Shown piece after piece: positions 11,233 through 23,315 of a stretch of DNA of 64,000 nt (position 1 is its first letter; every line of letters starts with the position of its first letter). This stretch comes from Trifolium pratense. Lineage: Eukaryota > Streptophyta > Magnoliopsida > Fabales > Fabaceae. Both the position numbers and the translations under genes were made by a program. The notes below the pieces were generated by a model. That model saw only the letters and a program-made list of their open reading frames with translations, was not told the DNA's origin and did not search any database. The stretch is taken from positions 68,061,257 through 68,125,256 of the forward strand of contig NC_060060.1 of NCBI RefSeq assembly GCF_020283565.1, given 5' to 3'.

Positions 11233-11390
11233 CAAATGATGGAACAATGCTATTGGAACAGATGACTGTTGTTAACCAGATTGCGAAGCTGATGGTGGAG
11301 TTTATTGAGGAATCAGGACTATGAAATTGGTGATGGTACTACTGGAGTTGTTGTGTTGGCTGGATCTCTTACAGCTTGGAGGTTTTGTAT
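11233..11390 (+). pseudogene. CCT5: CCT/TCP-1 chaperonin epsilon-subunit fragment
   Basis: CCT is the cytosolic chaperonin that folds actin, tubulin and other proteins. The fragment reads NDGTMLLEQM, then NQIAKLMVE, and after a one-base frameshift QDYEIGDGTTGVVVLAG. The GDGTT motif belongs to the ATP-binding site of group II chaperonins, and DNQIAKLMVELS..QDYEIGDG is characteristic of the epsilon subunit. The frameshift and the lack of other exons make it a pseudogene piece. Confidence 0.85.
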
Positions 11391-11781
11391 GACAAACTAC
11401 TCACGATAATGACTGGAAATCTACATATTGCAAAGACTTTTGTAGTGTCTTTAACCATATGGTAAGCAAGCATGAGACTACGTAACAATTCGTATGGACT
11501 ATTCTTGTTCTAATTTTCTGCTGTTTTTTATCGTTGCTTTGTTTGATGTGGCAGCTTGACAATAAATACATCGTTGCTTTTTGGAACACAGCATATTGAA
11601 CAATTCTTCAGTCAATTTGTTACAACACATGTAACCTTCTTAACTCTGGTCATTTACACTAGCAGTTCTACACACAAAAAAAACTGCCACATATCTTATC
11701 TACGTTTTCATTTGAATGAATCTTTCTATCTAAAATATTAAATATCATTGTCTGAGTTTCATTTTCTTTTCTTTCTAATGG

Positions 11782-12330
11782 GGCTCTGCAAAGAATTTGC
11801 CTAGATCATGCACTTCAAGGCTGGTAAGTTTGTGAACTATAGTTCTATTTTGTTATCATTGCGATTTCATTTTTGGTGTTACTCGTACTTCCGACTTCTA
11901 AACTATGTTGCAATGATTTTCCCTCAATATGTTGTATCAGAAATCACCACACCAATTTTCTTTGTCAACGCGACATATGACTCATGGCAGGTTAGATTGT
12001 TTTGTTGCCCAATATAAATTAGTAATTGATGTTTTTGGTGTTAGCTCTGAATATATGAGATATACAACAAGTCTTTTCCCTGATCCTCAAGGGCACTGAC
12101 AATCTGGCATAGCTGCAAGTTAGATATAAACAACTGCTCTTCTAATCAACTTGATCTAATGCAAGGTGAATTTTTTCCTTCATAGGTTGTCAAATCCCAA
12201 GTCCTAACTGCAAGATATTACAGAATTTATCTGACATCACTTTTACCATGACTTGATTGTCAGGCTTTAGAACACAATTTCTAAGAGCAATGACTGTAGC
12301 TTCAATTTCACGAGTAGATTCTAATTTATG
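11782..12330 (+). pseudogene. Pectin acetylesterase fragment, four exons
   Basis: Pectin acetylesterases are secreted wall enzymes that remove acetyl groups from pectin. Exons read in family order: 11,782-11,823 (GSAKNLPRSCTSRL), about 11,913-11,990 (FPQYVVSEITTPIFFVNATY, then DSWQ), about 12,077-12,165 (DPQG, then WHSCKLDINNC.SNQLDLMQ after a frameshift) and 12,264-12,330 (GFRTQFLRAM). The acceptor of the second exon reads GCAA in place of GCAG. An in-frame stop and frameshift lie near 12,095. The piece is from the C-terminal half of the hydrolase and is non-functional. Confidence 0.85.
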
Positions 12331-12359
12331 AATGAATTTGTGTAGTTTATTTATCACGA

Positions 12360-13190
12360 TGATTTTGACTTTGTTCTTGCTCTTGCCACCAAATCGCCTT
12401 CATTGCATGAACTGACTTGACGATTCCCTCTCGTAAGGTATTCGACAAGATCGACATGATTCGTTGCGTGTGACCGACTTGATGATTCCCTCTCATAATA
12501 CGTAGGTATCTTCTTCCAACTTCTTGGGTTTTTTTTGGATTCTAGTTTCTTTTCAATTGTTTTCAATGTTTCTCATATGGGTTTTCGATTTCAATTCTTA
12601 GCTATTCTTCTTTCATTTCTAATTTCTTTCCTTTTATTATTAGGATTTATTGTTTTAGGTTAATCTTTTGGTTGTTTATTATCTAGTGATAAATTAGTAG
12701 CTTCAGTTTCACGAGCAAATTCTAATTTATTGATGATTTTGTGCTGTTTATTTAACACAATGATTTTGACTTTGTTGTTGTTGGTGATTTCTTTTGAATG
12801 ATGAGAACTGGTTTTAAAAGCAATTATTATACTAAAATTGTTTTGTGATTTTTTATCAACTAGATGGTTGTGTGTAACATGTAGTCCACTTTACCTAGTA
12901 GAAACAGTCTTTGGTAGTTGTTTTATGTTCTTGTTTTTTTTAGAGTTTCTTATTTCTAATTACTACACCCCACTTTATAAAACTTTGGCTAAATGGGTTC
13001 TTTGGTCTATCAATATGGTCCTTATAAAATTAGAACACCATTATTTTTTGTTTGTTTTATGATTTGGTCAATTAATATGGTCCTTTGTCACGAGTCATGA
13101 TACACATTTCCACTTAGAGAAAAGATCAAAATACTCTTCAAGAATGATGTATGAGAAATATACTATATGTGCATATGTGTGCTATCAACT
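12360..13190. repeat. Second copy of the dispersed repeat from 7,260
   Basis: Parallels 7,260-8,075 with many small differences, for instance an added GACAAGATCGACATG segment near 12,444. It is more diverged than the 1-10,775 duplication, so it comes from an older duplication. Confidence 0.6.
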
Positions 13191-15043
13191 ATTATATTTA
13201 CGTTTTTAATAATTATAATAATTTCACCATATCATCTTTTGTATGTTCCCTCTGCATATTAATGTTCAAGGAGGTATATTGTTTTGACTTCTAATTTAAA
13301 TTACTGTTTCAATTGAAAATATGATGTTAGCATGCAAATAAAACTAGTAGGTTATTGTCTACTGCAGTTTTTCACTTACTGATCATTACATTATTCATAG
13401 GATACGGGACTAGTGTAGAAGTATATTTGATTGACAATTAAATTTCAATTTATTTTATATTGTTGAAACAAGATGAATGTACTTGTTTCTCATATGTGTT
13501 TATTTGTTATTGTTATCGTTCTCTGCTGTTGGATATATGATATTCTGTTTAACACAATAGTATTTGATTTTCTATTTGGTTCCAATGTTTGAACTTTGTT
13601 GATGATGCTAATTGATTCTTATCTAACTGCTCAACATTGATGCTTGAACAAATTTCTCGAATATCTAACACCTATTCTTTGTTTCCATTTTCATCTATGA
13701 CCGAGAAAATTGGTAAAAAGGAAATTGGTTTCTGTCTGACCAGCTGAAATCAAATTTGTCGCCTTTGTCAAAAGTTGACAATGAGACCATTATGGTATGT
13801 TGTTCTTTAAGTGTTCTTCTTTCTCCTTATCCTTCATCTCCATAGTGCATGCTCTACTTAGATGTCTGTGTAACTGTTAATCTAAAATCTTCGGATCTAT
13901 TTGATATGCCCTCACATATCCACCACTCTCACTCTTCATATCTTGAACTTAACTAAAAAAGTATCAAACTTATTTACCAAAAATAAAAACAATCTTTTAC
14001 TCCTTTATCTACTAAAGTTTCAAACTTTGGAATCAAGTTCTTGTTTTGAACAAATTTTCATTGGTGGATCCGTTTGTTATTTTCGTTTTTTTTTTGCTAT
14101 TACTATGTGCTACTTTTTTCTGGCGAAGACAAAAAAATAAAATAATTGTGGCTGTTTAATAATGTAACATAAACATAAGTATAAATAAGTTGTTTTTTCT
14201 TTTTCAGTTTCTGAATTTTTTATTTCTAGGTAAGAATAGTGATCAAACTATTCTCTTTTATACATTTTCAAACAAAAACAGATGTCAGATGCAGGTCTTC
14301 TTTCTAATACACTTGCACTGGATGCAATTCACAATATTGTTCCCTCCCATGTTATAAAGTAAGTAAAGTTACCTCGAAATTGATTTGTGTTGTTTCTTAT
14401 GTTTGATTTTTGTTGCAAAGCTATGGTGACCAAACACCATTAACTATTTGATTTTACGTAATGTTTATGACACACTAGCATGTCAAGACTATATTCTACA
14501 ATTGTTTTTTACATAACATTTACTGATTGAGGAAGTATGCTTACTTTGTTCCCAGTGTCACGGCCTTGTTTCTGTGCCTACTTTACTTGGTCAATGATCC
14601 AAAGGTAGTATATGGGGTGAGATTGAAATGCAGCAAGATGTCTTATGAGCCAAGCTTTGCATAAGATGTCTGGAATTGCCTTTAAAGACGGTTGTCCAAA
14701 TATGATATAAGGTGCTTGTATTTAATTATAAGTTCCCTCTATTTGTATGCTTAATCATATGAGTTCAATGATATATGGCATTGTTAAATCTCTTGCTTTA
14801 GTTTTATGGTTTGAGTTTCTCGTCACTTTTGTAGATTGGTGACTATTATGGAAATCCAGGATGTTATCAAGCTATTTGGTCTTTCTACTCCAAAATATAT
14901 TTGTCCCTAATATGAAGAACTAATCTGCATTTTCCCTACATTTTAGGCCAAAAGAGATGAATAAATTGGCCTTAAAGTTTGTACTACTATTTCACTTTTT
15001 TCTTTACCTATTCTATAGTTGTGGCCAATGACAACAATACAAG

Positions 15044-15046
<3 letters not shown>
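13191..15046. other. Intron-like DNA with two unassigned exon-like pieces
   Basis: Two short open stretches have splice-like borders: 13,743-13,795 (LKSNLSPLSKVDNETIM, then GT) and 14,284-14,358 (MSDAGLLSNTLALDAIHNIV, then a GTAAGT donor). They look like real protein sequence but I cannot place them. The rest is AT-rich and featureless. Confidence 0.35.
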
Positions 15047-15142
<96 letters not shown>

Positions 15143-15160
15143 TATTTATTTATTTATCAG
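15047..15160. repeat. (TA)n microsatellite followed by (TTTA)n
   Basis: About 45 TA units run from 15,047 to 15,136, followed by a short TTTA/TTTG run. The apparent proteins of alternating Tyr and Ile are artefacts of the repeat. Confidence 0.98.
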
Positions 15161-15868
15161 AATTAAATGGACGCTCTAGTTTTCTTTGTTTTGCAATTCT
15201 AACAATTTTTTTTTTTCAATTCCAACCTTTGATTCACTTGCTCATTCACTTCAGTCCCTTACTCTTCTTTGACGTATACAGACTTTCTATTTCTCCTTCT
15301 CAACTTTAACTGCTTTGCTTCATATACTCTATGTCTTTCAATTCTCATTGACCATTCTCAGTTTCACCTATGTTTCTAAACTTAGAATGTATCTTTTTTA
15401 ACCCTGAAACATAAAAGGTTTCTTATGATTTTTATGTAATTAGGTTGTAATTGCATCTAACTTTTTGTTGTTTCATTTTCTTAGGCATTCATACAGGTTT
15501 TTGTTATTGATTTACCTCATCCTTTTCACCTTGACTGTTTCTATTGTGCAGGAGATTCTATTGTGCAGGAGAATGAGGATCGATATATTATACTACCTAG
15601 GAGATTCTGCTCTGTTTTCCTATTAATATAAATAAAATACTTTACATTTATTACAAACTCCTTTTCTCAAATATAATATAGCTCCATTACTAAGATATTG
15701 CATCTAAAAACGCTTTGCCCTTGGAGAGCCCCTTGATTGATTATTTGGCTTTTGTCAGGCTCACAACGTTAAATAAGGGTTTCGCGGGAGGCAACCTGTG
15801 TCCATTGTTTTATATTTTAGTTTATTATTATAATTTTATTATGTTGGCATGTTTGATTTTGTTTTTAG

Positions 15869-16066
15869 GAAATTCAACGTCTTTTTCCCAGAAAGTTGCG
15901 CTCAAGATTGCTTGGACCTTACACTATTATTACTCAAGTCTTTCTTCATGGAGCACTTGAAGCTTCTGAAGAAGATGGCACCACTTTCATAGTTAATGGA
16001 CAACATGAAAAACATTATGAGGAAGGGTTGCTCCAAGTGAGATATGTCGTTCGCCTCAGTGATTGA
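15869..16066 (+). pseudogene. Ty3/gypsy polyprotein tail, module 3
   Basis: Same exon-like piece as at 2,549, ending at TGA 16,064. It differs by an added codon (TIITQV for TVSQV) and Trp to Leu in KLRSR. Matching flanks extend from about 15,280 to 16,410, parallel to 18,815 onward, but the lysine-rich tail and myosin exons are missing, so this module is truncated. Confidence 0.65.
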
Positions 16067-16410
16067 AAACTTTCTCAGGGAAGTCACTTTTATTCTCTCT
16101 CACTTATTTACTTCCGTGCTTGGTTGAATATTTTACATTGAAGACCATGCTCTGAACTAGCGTCGGGGAGGATATATATTTTGGCACATTACTTCTGCTA
16201 ATTCTTGTTGAATGAATTTTCTGGCTTGTTTTAATTAAGTTATGCTTAAAAATAGAGATTATGTCTTTGAGGTACCCTTGAAAATTTTATTTGACAGACT
16301 TGTTCAATGTTGATAATGGGGTTGTCTTTTGAAAGCTAATAATTAGCATAATGTGCTATGTTGACTATCTTTTTGTGAACTAACTTCTAAATGTGAGATT
16401 TGAGCCTACT

Positions 16411-18491
16411 TATTTACCTTGTCCTGTAATTATTAAACTATTTTAAACTTTTCAGTTCAAACTAAATAAATTTTCCTGTATCTGAATTATGTGTTTGGGT
16501 AATGTATACTTCAAGCATATTTCATTTAGTTCGGTGGCTGTTCTGAGTCTGCACTTCCTAGTCAACCATTTTTCTTTTCTTGTCTTTGGCGCTGTAACTT
16601 TTAGGCTCGAGTGTTTAGGAATTGAATAAGTCTTAGACTGTGAATTGGAATTAGTAAGCTAGAAGAGATACTCCCTGGACTCTCTCCTCAGTAAGTATAC
16701 TCCTTGAACTTCTCACTTATGCGGTTTGTATACAAAAAGAGAAGTTAGCACTATTTTAAACATGAGTTAGTACCTAGGTAATACTAAATTTTTAAATTTA
16801 AGTCAAATTATTGTATATGCTGTCACACAACCCTTGAATACAACCAATTCTTAGAGTAAAACTAAAAGCAAAACTTAAAAATTGTCATATAGCATATATG
16901 CTAAAATACTATTCCAAACACAAGATTCATATTGCATAATTGTGAACTCTGTTGTTAAAAGTGGCCGCTATTGTGGCGCGGCGTGGAAAAATCGAGGTCA
17001 CTGCTACTAGCCGTGTCGTAGCAGCGCAGACGAGTGATGCGGTGGGAACTGTTGGGGTCGCAGGCGCAATTGCAGATCGGATCGGCGTTGATATCTTTTT
17101 ATTGCTTTCTATTATTTTTGGTATACACTTTGCTTTTTATTCTCTTCTACAATACAAATTAATTTCTTTTTTTGTTCTCAATAATTAACTCATTAATAAA
17201 AAGTCAAACAATAGTAATGATATTCATAATAAAATTTATTTTTTATTCATTAAGTAATTGTGGTGTTTTGAAATGTTTATACTCTTATATTATCTTTTCA
17301 AAACAGATTGATGTGAGAAAGTAGAATAGCATTTCGATTGAAGAGTCATCAAAACAGATTGAAGACTCATCAAAACAATGTTTCCTTCCAGGGATTGGGG
17401 TAGGCGATTTTTCAGACTATATCAACAATTCACATCTTGGGACATCCTGAACGGCCTCTTGTGATAAGATATGTATCTCTTAATTATTTTACAAACTCTT
17501 TTATATTTCATGGAATCTTCCCTTATCTATTACGACTACACCAAATATAAAGTGATTAAACATTCAACGTTTGCCAAGGTATCCATGTATCAATGCTTCA
17601 TATAATTTTGTTAATGTATTTCATAAATTTTTGAAGTTTTTGCGGTGTATTTAGGCTTACAATAGATAATTGCATGATATATTTTCCACTTCAATCTTAA
17701 AATTAGAAGCTTAGTTTATCTTTACTCTCTGACATGAACTGAAAAAAGTTTTGGTCTGTTTGCTATTGAATGTGTTTCTTTTTCTTTGATAGTAAATATT
17801 TGAAACAAATATTAGAGGAGCTTGAGACAGTTTTTTTTCCAGGGTAACTGAAAATGTCTTTTGGCAGAGTGATTTGAGATCTTTTGAATTATTGTTACTT
17901 TTTTTTGGAAGCAAATGACACAATTGAAGAAATTTTTTCAGTGGCCTCTTAGCGATTGGTACTCCAACATAATATTGAAATGTTCTTAGATATACGATAT
18001 ATTTTTTAAGTTGTGCCCCCTATTCTGGTTTCATGTTGTAATTCAATCAGGACTGATATACATAAGGTTTAAGTATTATAAAGTTACAATTTTCACACGA
18101 GCCAATATACAATAAGCTTTCTGGAGAGTATCTACTTGATTATATCCTTACACTTGCTGAATTGATCTTTTGGGAATGTTGAAATTATGATCTTCTACTT
18201 GCTTTAAGAGATCTTGATAAGCATTGCAAAACTAACGTTTAGTTGTCATAAGTCATGAATGAAGTTGCTAGCGGTTTTTAGTTGTCATAAGCCATTGATC
18301 TAGCCATAGAAGTAGATTTATAGTACCATGATATATGAATTGTCAGACTTAGTAGGAGAGAAGCAATTCTAGCCTGCATGGAGACATCAACATAATGTTT
18401 TCAGATAATTCAGATTTCCATCATTTGTCTTATCCTCGATATGTCTATTTTTTTCCATTTCAAAATTGATTTCTTGTGATGTTCCTGGCAG
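16411..18491. other. Non-coding stretch with an unusual GC-rich insert
   Basis: AT-rich DNA without a recognised gene. Positions 16,962-17,092 are sharply GC-rich with several CG dinucleotides, unlike everything nearby, and may be a transposon fragment. An exon-like piece after TTCCAG near 17,389 (GIGVGDFSDYINNSHLG, then a frameshift or stop) is unassigned. Confidence 0.35.
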
Positions 18492-18653
18492 ATGCAAAAA
18501 GCATTCGGTTTAGAGAAAGTCCTAAAGAAGGGTGGGATCTGGAAAAATATTATGGGACTGATCAAAAGAAGGTCGCCGATGATATTTTGGTAGAACATAC
18601 TAGTTATACTGCAAACAATAAGGTGGGAATGATGGCATGCCTACTTGCTCTAG
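18492..18653 (+). pseudogene. Unidentified 54-codon exon
   Basis: An open stretch between a CCTGGCAG acceptor and a CTCTAG-GTATTT donor reads ADAKSIRFRESPKEGWDLEK, YYGTDQKKV and SYTANNKVGMMACLLALG. The composition and lack of stops suggest a real exon of a host gene, but I do not recognise the family. No adjacent exon is visible. It has the same orientation as all other fragments. Confidence 0.45.
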
Positions 18654-19380
18654 GTATTTTTCACAATTCTGTATGTATACTTTTTCCATTGTTCTTCAAA
18701 CTACATATTTTATTATTCTTACTTTCCAGAACATATAGTTTTCCTTTTTATATTCCAATCTCTGTTTAGTTTATCATTTTTTTTGGTGAATATGCAAATT
18801 AGTTCTCAAATAGTTGTCCTTTCTATTTCTCCTTCTCAACTTTAATTGCTTTGCTTCATGTACTCTATCTCTTTTAATTCTCATTGACCATTCTCAGTTT
18901 CACCTATGTTTCTAAAATGTATCTTTTTTAACCCTGAAACATAAAAAGTTTCTTATGATTTTTAGGTAATTAGGTTGTAATTGCATCTAACTTTTTGTTG
19001 TTTCAATTTCTTAGGCATTCGTACAGGTTTTTTTTATTGATTTATCTTATCCTTTTCACCTTGGCTGTTTCTATTGTGCAGGAGAATGAGGATAGATATA
19101 TTATACTACCTATACGAGTTGCTCCTCTGTTTCCTATTAATATAAATAAAATACTTTACATTTATTACAAACTCCTTTTCTCAAATATAATATAGCTCCA
19201 TTACTAAGATTTTGCATCTAAAAACGGTTCCCCCCGAGAGCCCCTTGATTGATTATTTGGTTTTCGTCAGGCTAATAACGTTAAATAAACGATTCGCAGG
19301 AGGCAACCTGTGTCCATTGTTTTATATTTTAGTTTATTATTATAATTTTATTATGTTGGCATGTTTGATTTTGATTTTAG

Positions 19381-19575
19381 GAAATTCAACGTCTTTTTCC
19401 CAGAAAGTTGTGCTCAAGATGGCTTGGACCTGACACTGTTAGTCAAGTCTTTCTTCATGGAGCACTTGAAGCTTCTGAAGAAGATGGCACCACTTTCATA
19501 TTTAATGGACAACATGCAAAACATTACGAGGAAGGGTTGCTCCAAGTGAGATATGTCGTTCGCCTCAGTGATTGA
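19381..19575 (+). pseudogene. Ty3/gypsy polyprotein tail, module 4
   Basis: Same piece as at 2,549 with RLFPRKLCSRWLGPDTVSQV, which keeps the family Gly-Pro that module 1 lost, and a TGA end at 19,573. Upstream homology to module 3 starts near 18,815, so this module has the longest left arm. Confidence 0.7.
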
Positions 19576-19816
19576 AAGCTTTCTCAGAGAAGTCATTGTT
19601 ACTCACTCTCACTTATTTACTTCTGTGTCTGGTTGAATATTTTACATTGAACACAATGCTCTGAACTAGTGTGGGGGAGGATGTATATCTTGGCACTTTA
19701 CTTCTGCTAGTTCTTGTTGATTGAATTTTCTAAATGTGAGATTTGAGCCTTTATAAGGGGATACATTCTAGAACTTGTCTTGTGTTCCACTGAAATTGAA
19801 ATGCATAAAATTGCAG

Positions 19817-20100
19817 GGTAAGGGGACATATAAGAATGAAAAGGCTGGATTGACACTTGCTGATCTTGCTTACCGACGTGCAAAAGCAGTAAAGGCCACC
19901 AAGAGGGCACTAGACTCTGGCAAGATTGTGAACAATCCTCAAAAGAAATCTAATAAATCTAATCCTTTGTGAAAGCCTTCCTCTTCAAGGCTAGAGGAAA
20001 TGCGGGAGCTATTCCATACTGACGTGAAGGATAAAAAGCCGAAACAGAGAGGTTCTGGAACAGGAAAGAAGGCGAAGAAGTCATTGAAAAGCAAGTCAAG
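19817..20100 (+). pseudogene. Lysine-rich C-terminal exon, module 4
   Basis: Same exon as at 5,363. The frame is cut by TGA at 19,970 (SNPL-stop), but downstream it keeps KQRGSGTGKKAKKS where modules 1 and 2 have a stop. Inactivating changes therefore differ between copies. Family not identified. Confidence 0.5.
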
Positions 20101-21051
20101 GTATCAATTGAAAAATCTATCACATTTTTGAAACTCTTATCTGATCTTTTTAGGCATCAATAGAAATATTAATTTCGTTCCTGATCAACTCAATAAAATG
20201 TCTTTTGTTTCTGTTCTGTGATTAATGTGGAGTTGTGGACTGAGGCTTTCTATAGGGCAACTTAACAAATAATGATATAATCCTTTTCATTTTCTTGGTG
20301 CTAAAAAAATGTCTGAATATTTTTTACTTAATATCTTCCTCTAAATAGAAAGCAGAACATATCAGTTAATAAATTTGTGATATTTTCTTTCTTTTCCAGT
20401 GTAAAAAAATATGGTTTATCATTTCACTTCCATAACCCTCCCTTGTATTTATGTCCCTATAGTTCATAGTTGTAGTTTCCCTGTGTTTTGGGTTTTATTT
20501 TTGTCTGTCCCCGTATACTATCAAGGAGATGCTGCTTTTTTTTCCTACTTTACCCTTTTATCAAAATTCAAATACTTTCATACCCCTCCACGCAAAACAA
20601 CATCCCACGTAACATATTAACTTCTAGGCTGAAAATTCGGTTGCTGAAAATTGAGAAAGATGAGACTTCAATTTGAAGGAAATTTGACGGGAAGAGAGGG
20701 GCTACATTTAACGGTGAGATTCATCCCATTCCCATTATATTTTAATTATTTTCCATTTTCATGTGGAAAATTGACATAAATTCTATTGCATTTCAATCTT
20801 CTAACTTTACTTTGTTTTCATTTTTTTTCTTTGCAGAAAAGTGGTTTCTTTTATCAATCACAAGTTTCATAACACTGGCAGGGTTGCAATGCATGACTCA
20901 TATAATTTTTGTAATGCCAATATTTCTTTTCAGTAAACTTTCACTTTATTGTCTATGGCTTTGTTCTCAAATTGAGAACCCAAAATCTGCACTACTCACT
21001 AACTCAAGTTGTTTTGCATAATATGTTGTCTATGGTTTACAATGTTTGCAG
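20101..21051. other. Intron-like DNA inside module 4
   Basis: Parallels 3,211-4,091 but with a unique insert at about 20,420-20,700 and without the 170-bp segment that precedes the myosin exon in module 1. No separate gene seen. Confidence 0.5.
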
Positions 21052-21428
21052 CTGTAACCAGTGCTGCCATGCTGATGGGTTGCAGTTCCCAAGAATTAAT
21101 AACGGCATTATCTACCCATAAAATCCAACATGGCGAGCGAGGACACTGTTGCCACATGTGTGACATTATTGCTGGTTTGTTTATTACTCAAACACGTCCG
21201 TTCAATTTTTCGTGGCTCTAAATCCTCTATATTCAGTATGTTTATCTATCTATCTTTTTCACATTCTATTGTCAGGCAATTGAAACAAGAGATACAATTG
21301 CCAAATTTATTTATGCAAGCTTGTTTTTATGGCTTGGACAACAAGTTAACAAGTCACTTGCTGTGGGTGAAAAACATACAGAGAAATTCATTAGTATCCT
21401 TGCTTTTTATGGGTCTCAGCCATTCCAG
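21052..21428 (+). pseudogene. Class VIII myosin motor-domain fragment, module 4
   Basis: Exons 21,052-21,174 and 21,276-21,428. The second reads AIETRDTIAKFIYASLFLWL, then VNKSLAVGEKHTEKF and SILAFYGSQPFQ. The first exon donor is altered from CAG-GT to CTG-GT. It keeps LMGCSSQE and GEKHT, closer to the family than the other copies, but shares the frameshift after KIQ. Confidence 0.85.
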
Positions 21429-22169
21429 GTATTAAAAGTTTCAAACTTTGGAATAAGTTCTTGTTTTGAGCAAATTTTCATTGGTGGATCAGTTTGTGTT
21501 ATTTTGGGTTTTTGTTGAAATTTATTCTAATTGATTTATTGTTCCAAACCGTCTTGGGTAATTAGAAAGGAAATTAGGCACTGTTGAGCTCTATGTAATT
21601 TGTTATAATACAATGTTAGTTACCTAGTGGATGTTATTCTTTATCAATTTTAGTGACTTGCTTTCGGAACTCTTAACTACCATTTGGAGAAATAACTATT
21701 TTTTAGGATTGGGAAAAGAGACCAAGTTAATGGTTGTTTGTGGTATTTGATATTTAGGTTTCTATTCTTATGTTCTGTTAACTTCACATTCAGTTTAATG
21801 AAATTTTCCTCTTTGTGACCATATAACGAATCATTGAAACAGACACAAAAACTAGAAACACATTGGCACATAGACATGAGTACCTGTAGTGCCAGTGTTT
21901 GAGACGTGTTGGTTACTAGACACACTTTCAATCTGAAATGTCGATTCTATGTATTTAAGAAGTTAATGTGAGATGCTGTTCTTAAATTTCAGTATGGGAG
22001 ATACCAACGCGAACTACTTGTGGAGGACTTGGATAAGAATTGAAATTGAATCATATTGAATAACTCGCTATCTTCTCTGCATATTATTTCTTTGACATTA
22101 CCAATGTGCTTTATATATGAAGTTGACTAAAATTTCCTATTCATATAACCCATTACACCATTGGAGCAC
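21429..22169. other. Non-coding stretch after module 4
   Basis: Starts with a dispersed 85-bp repeat (AGTTTCAAACTTTGGAA, also at 9,388, 14,018 and 57,340) and then AT-rich DNA. A short exon-like piece near 21,993 (YGRYQRELLVEDLDKN) is unassigned. Confidence 0.4.
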
Positions 22170-23315
22170 TGTGAAAGGCTGAATAAATCGTTGACAGAAA
22201 TCTGGCCCAACTATTTTAACCCCAAGCTTTCTTCAAGGTTATCAAATATAGTTGAGGTAAACTTTCACCGCCTTTTCTCAACTTTATTTTTATTCAGAAG
22301 ATAACACTAAAATTGCATATTAACTTTTATTTATTAAAGTTGAAGTACATTTATCTATTCAACATACTTTAAGACATGAACTAATTTTTTGTTTTTGTTT
22401 TCTGGAGACAGCGATTTCTTGTACGTAAACTCTTTTTTTTTTTCTCCAAATTTTTATTTAGTATTCCAAAATAGTTTAAAAATTTCATAGATGGTGAATT
22501 TTTGGTTGACATATACTGAACTAGAGCAATCCTTGTGTGTAGGAAAGAGTTGAGCTGCGGGAGTTTTCATTCGGATCATTCCCTCCTAGCTTGGCGTTGC
22601 AAGGGATGCGATGGTGAACTATGGGTGATCAGGTTTTAATTCTCTTCCCATTTCAAATATGACCAGTAACTAAAGTTTTTAGATATTTAATTACAAGTAT
22701 ATTATTCTTAGTGTCTAATGGTATTTGGGGAGATTAAGAATTGATACATATTACAGCGAGTCATGCAACTTGGTTTTGATTGGGACACCAATTAAATGAG
22801 CAATTTAATACTTGCTAAGCTTGCGAAGCCTTTGATGGGAACTACACGAATTGTTATTAACACTCTTCATATCAAGGGAGGTGTATGTAAAGCAATATTC
22901 TTTCCGTTTTTGTTTTTCAAACTTAACAAAAGGTATATAAAGTAGGAGATTATAAAAAAATAAGTTGGTTTGATATTTCTACCATTCAATTCATTTTTCA
23001 GCTTATCTTTACACCGACTCTTGATGGAAGAGCGCTTTTATACTCGTTTGTATCAGCTCCTGAGGTGAGTGCAGGAGTTGGCTTTGGATGCGGCGGGAGT
23101 CAGTCACTTCCAGCTCCTGAGTGGCCTGGTGCGTTTCGACTATTATCTTCCATGCTCACAGTCTTAGCAAATTTCTGATATTTTTTCATTATTTTATTTC
23201 TTTTCCATTTGCCAACGTTCTACTTCTTCCCTAAAGGATTCTTTTGTTTCTAGCTGATTGTAAGTTTAAATGCTATGCAGGAAAAGTTTTTACTGACACC
23301 TTGGATAAAACTTAA
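22170..23315 (+). pseudogene. SMP-domain/C2-domain protein fragment (NTMC2T6-like), five exons
   Basis: These proteins tether membranes and move lipids through an SMP domain. Exons in order: 22,170-22,256 (LNKSLTEIWPNYFNPKLSSR), 22,543-22,632 (ERVELREFSFGSFPPSLALQ, then GMRW), 22,757-22,880 (RVMQLGFDWDTN, then LAKLAKPLMGT.RIVIN), 23,002-23,128 (LIFTPTLDGRALLYSFVSAP, then EWPG) and from 23,281 (KVFTDTLDKT). In-frame stops sit at 22,615, 22,793 and 23,313. All joins have GT-AG borders. Only the SMP region is present; no transmembrane segment or C2 domain is seen. Subfamily from memory of plant NTMC2 type 6 proteins. Confidence 0.8.

Noticed and set aside
14979..15309. Open frames made of alternating Tyr and Ile
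   Set aside because: Produced only by the (TA)n microsatellite; no gene.
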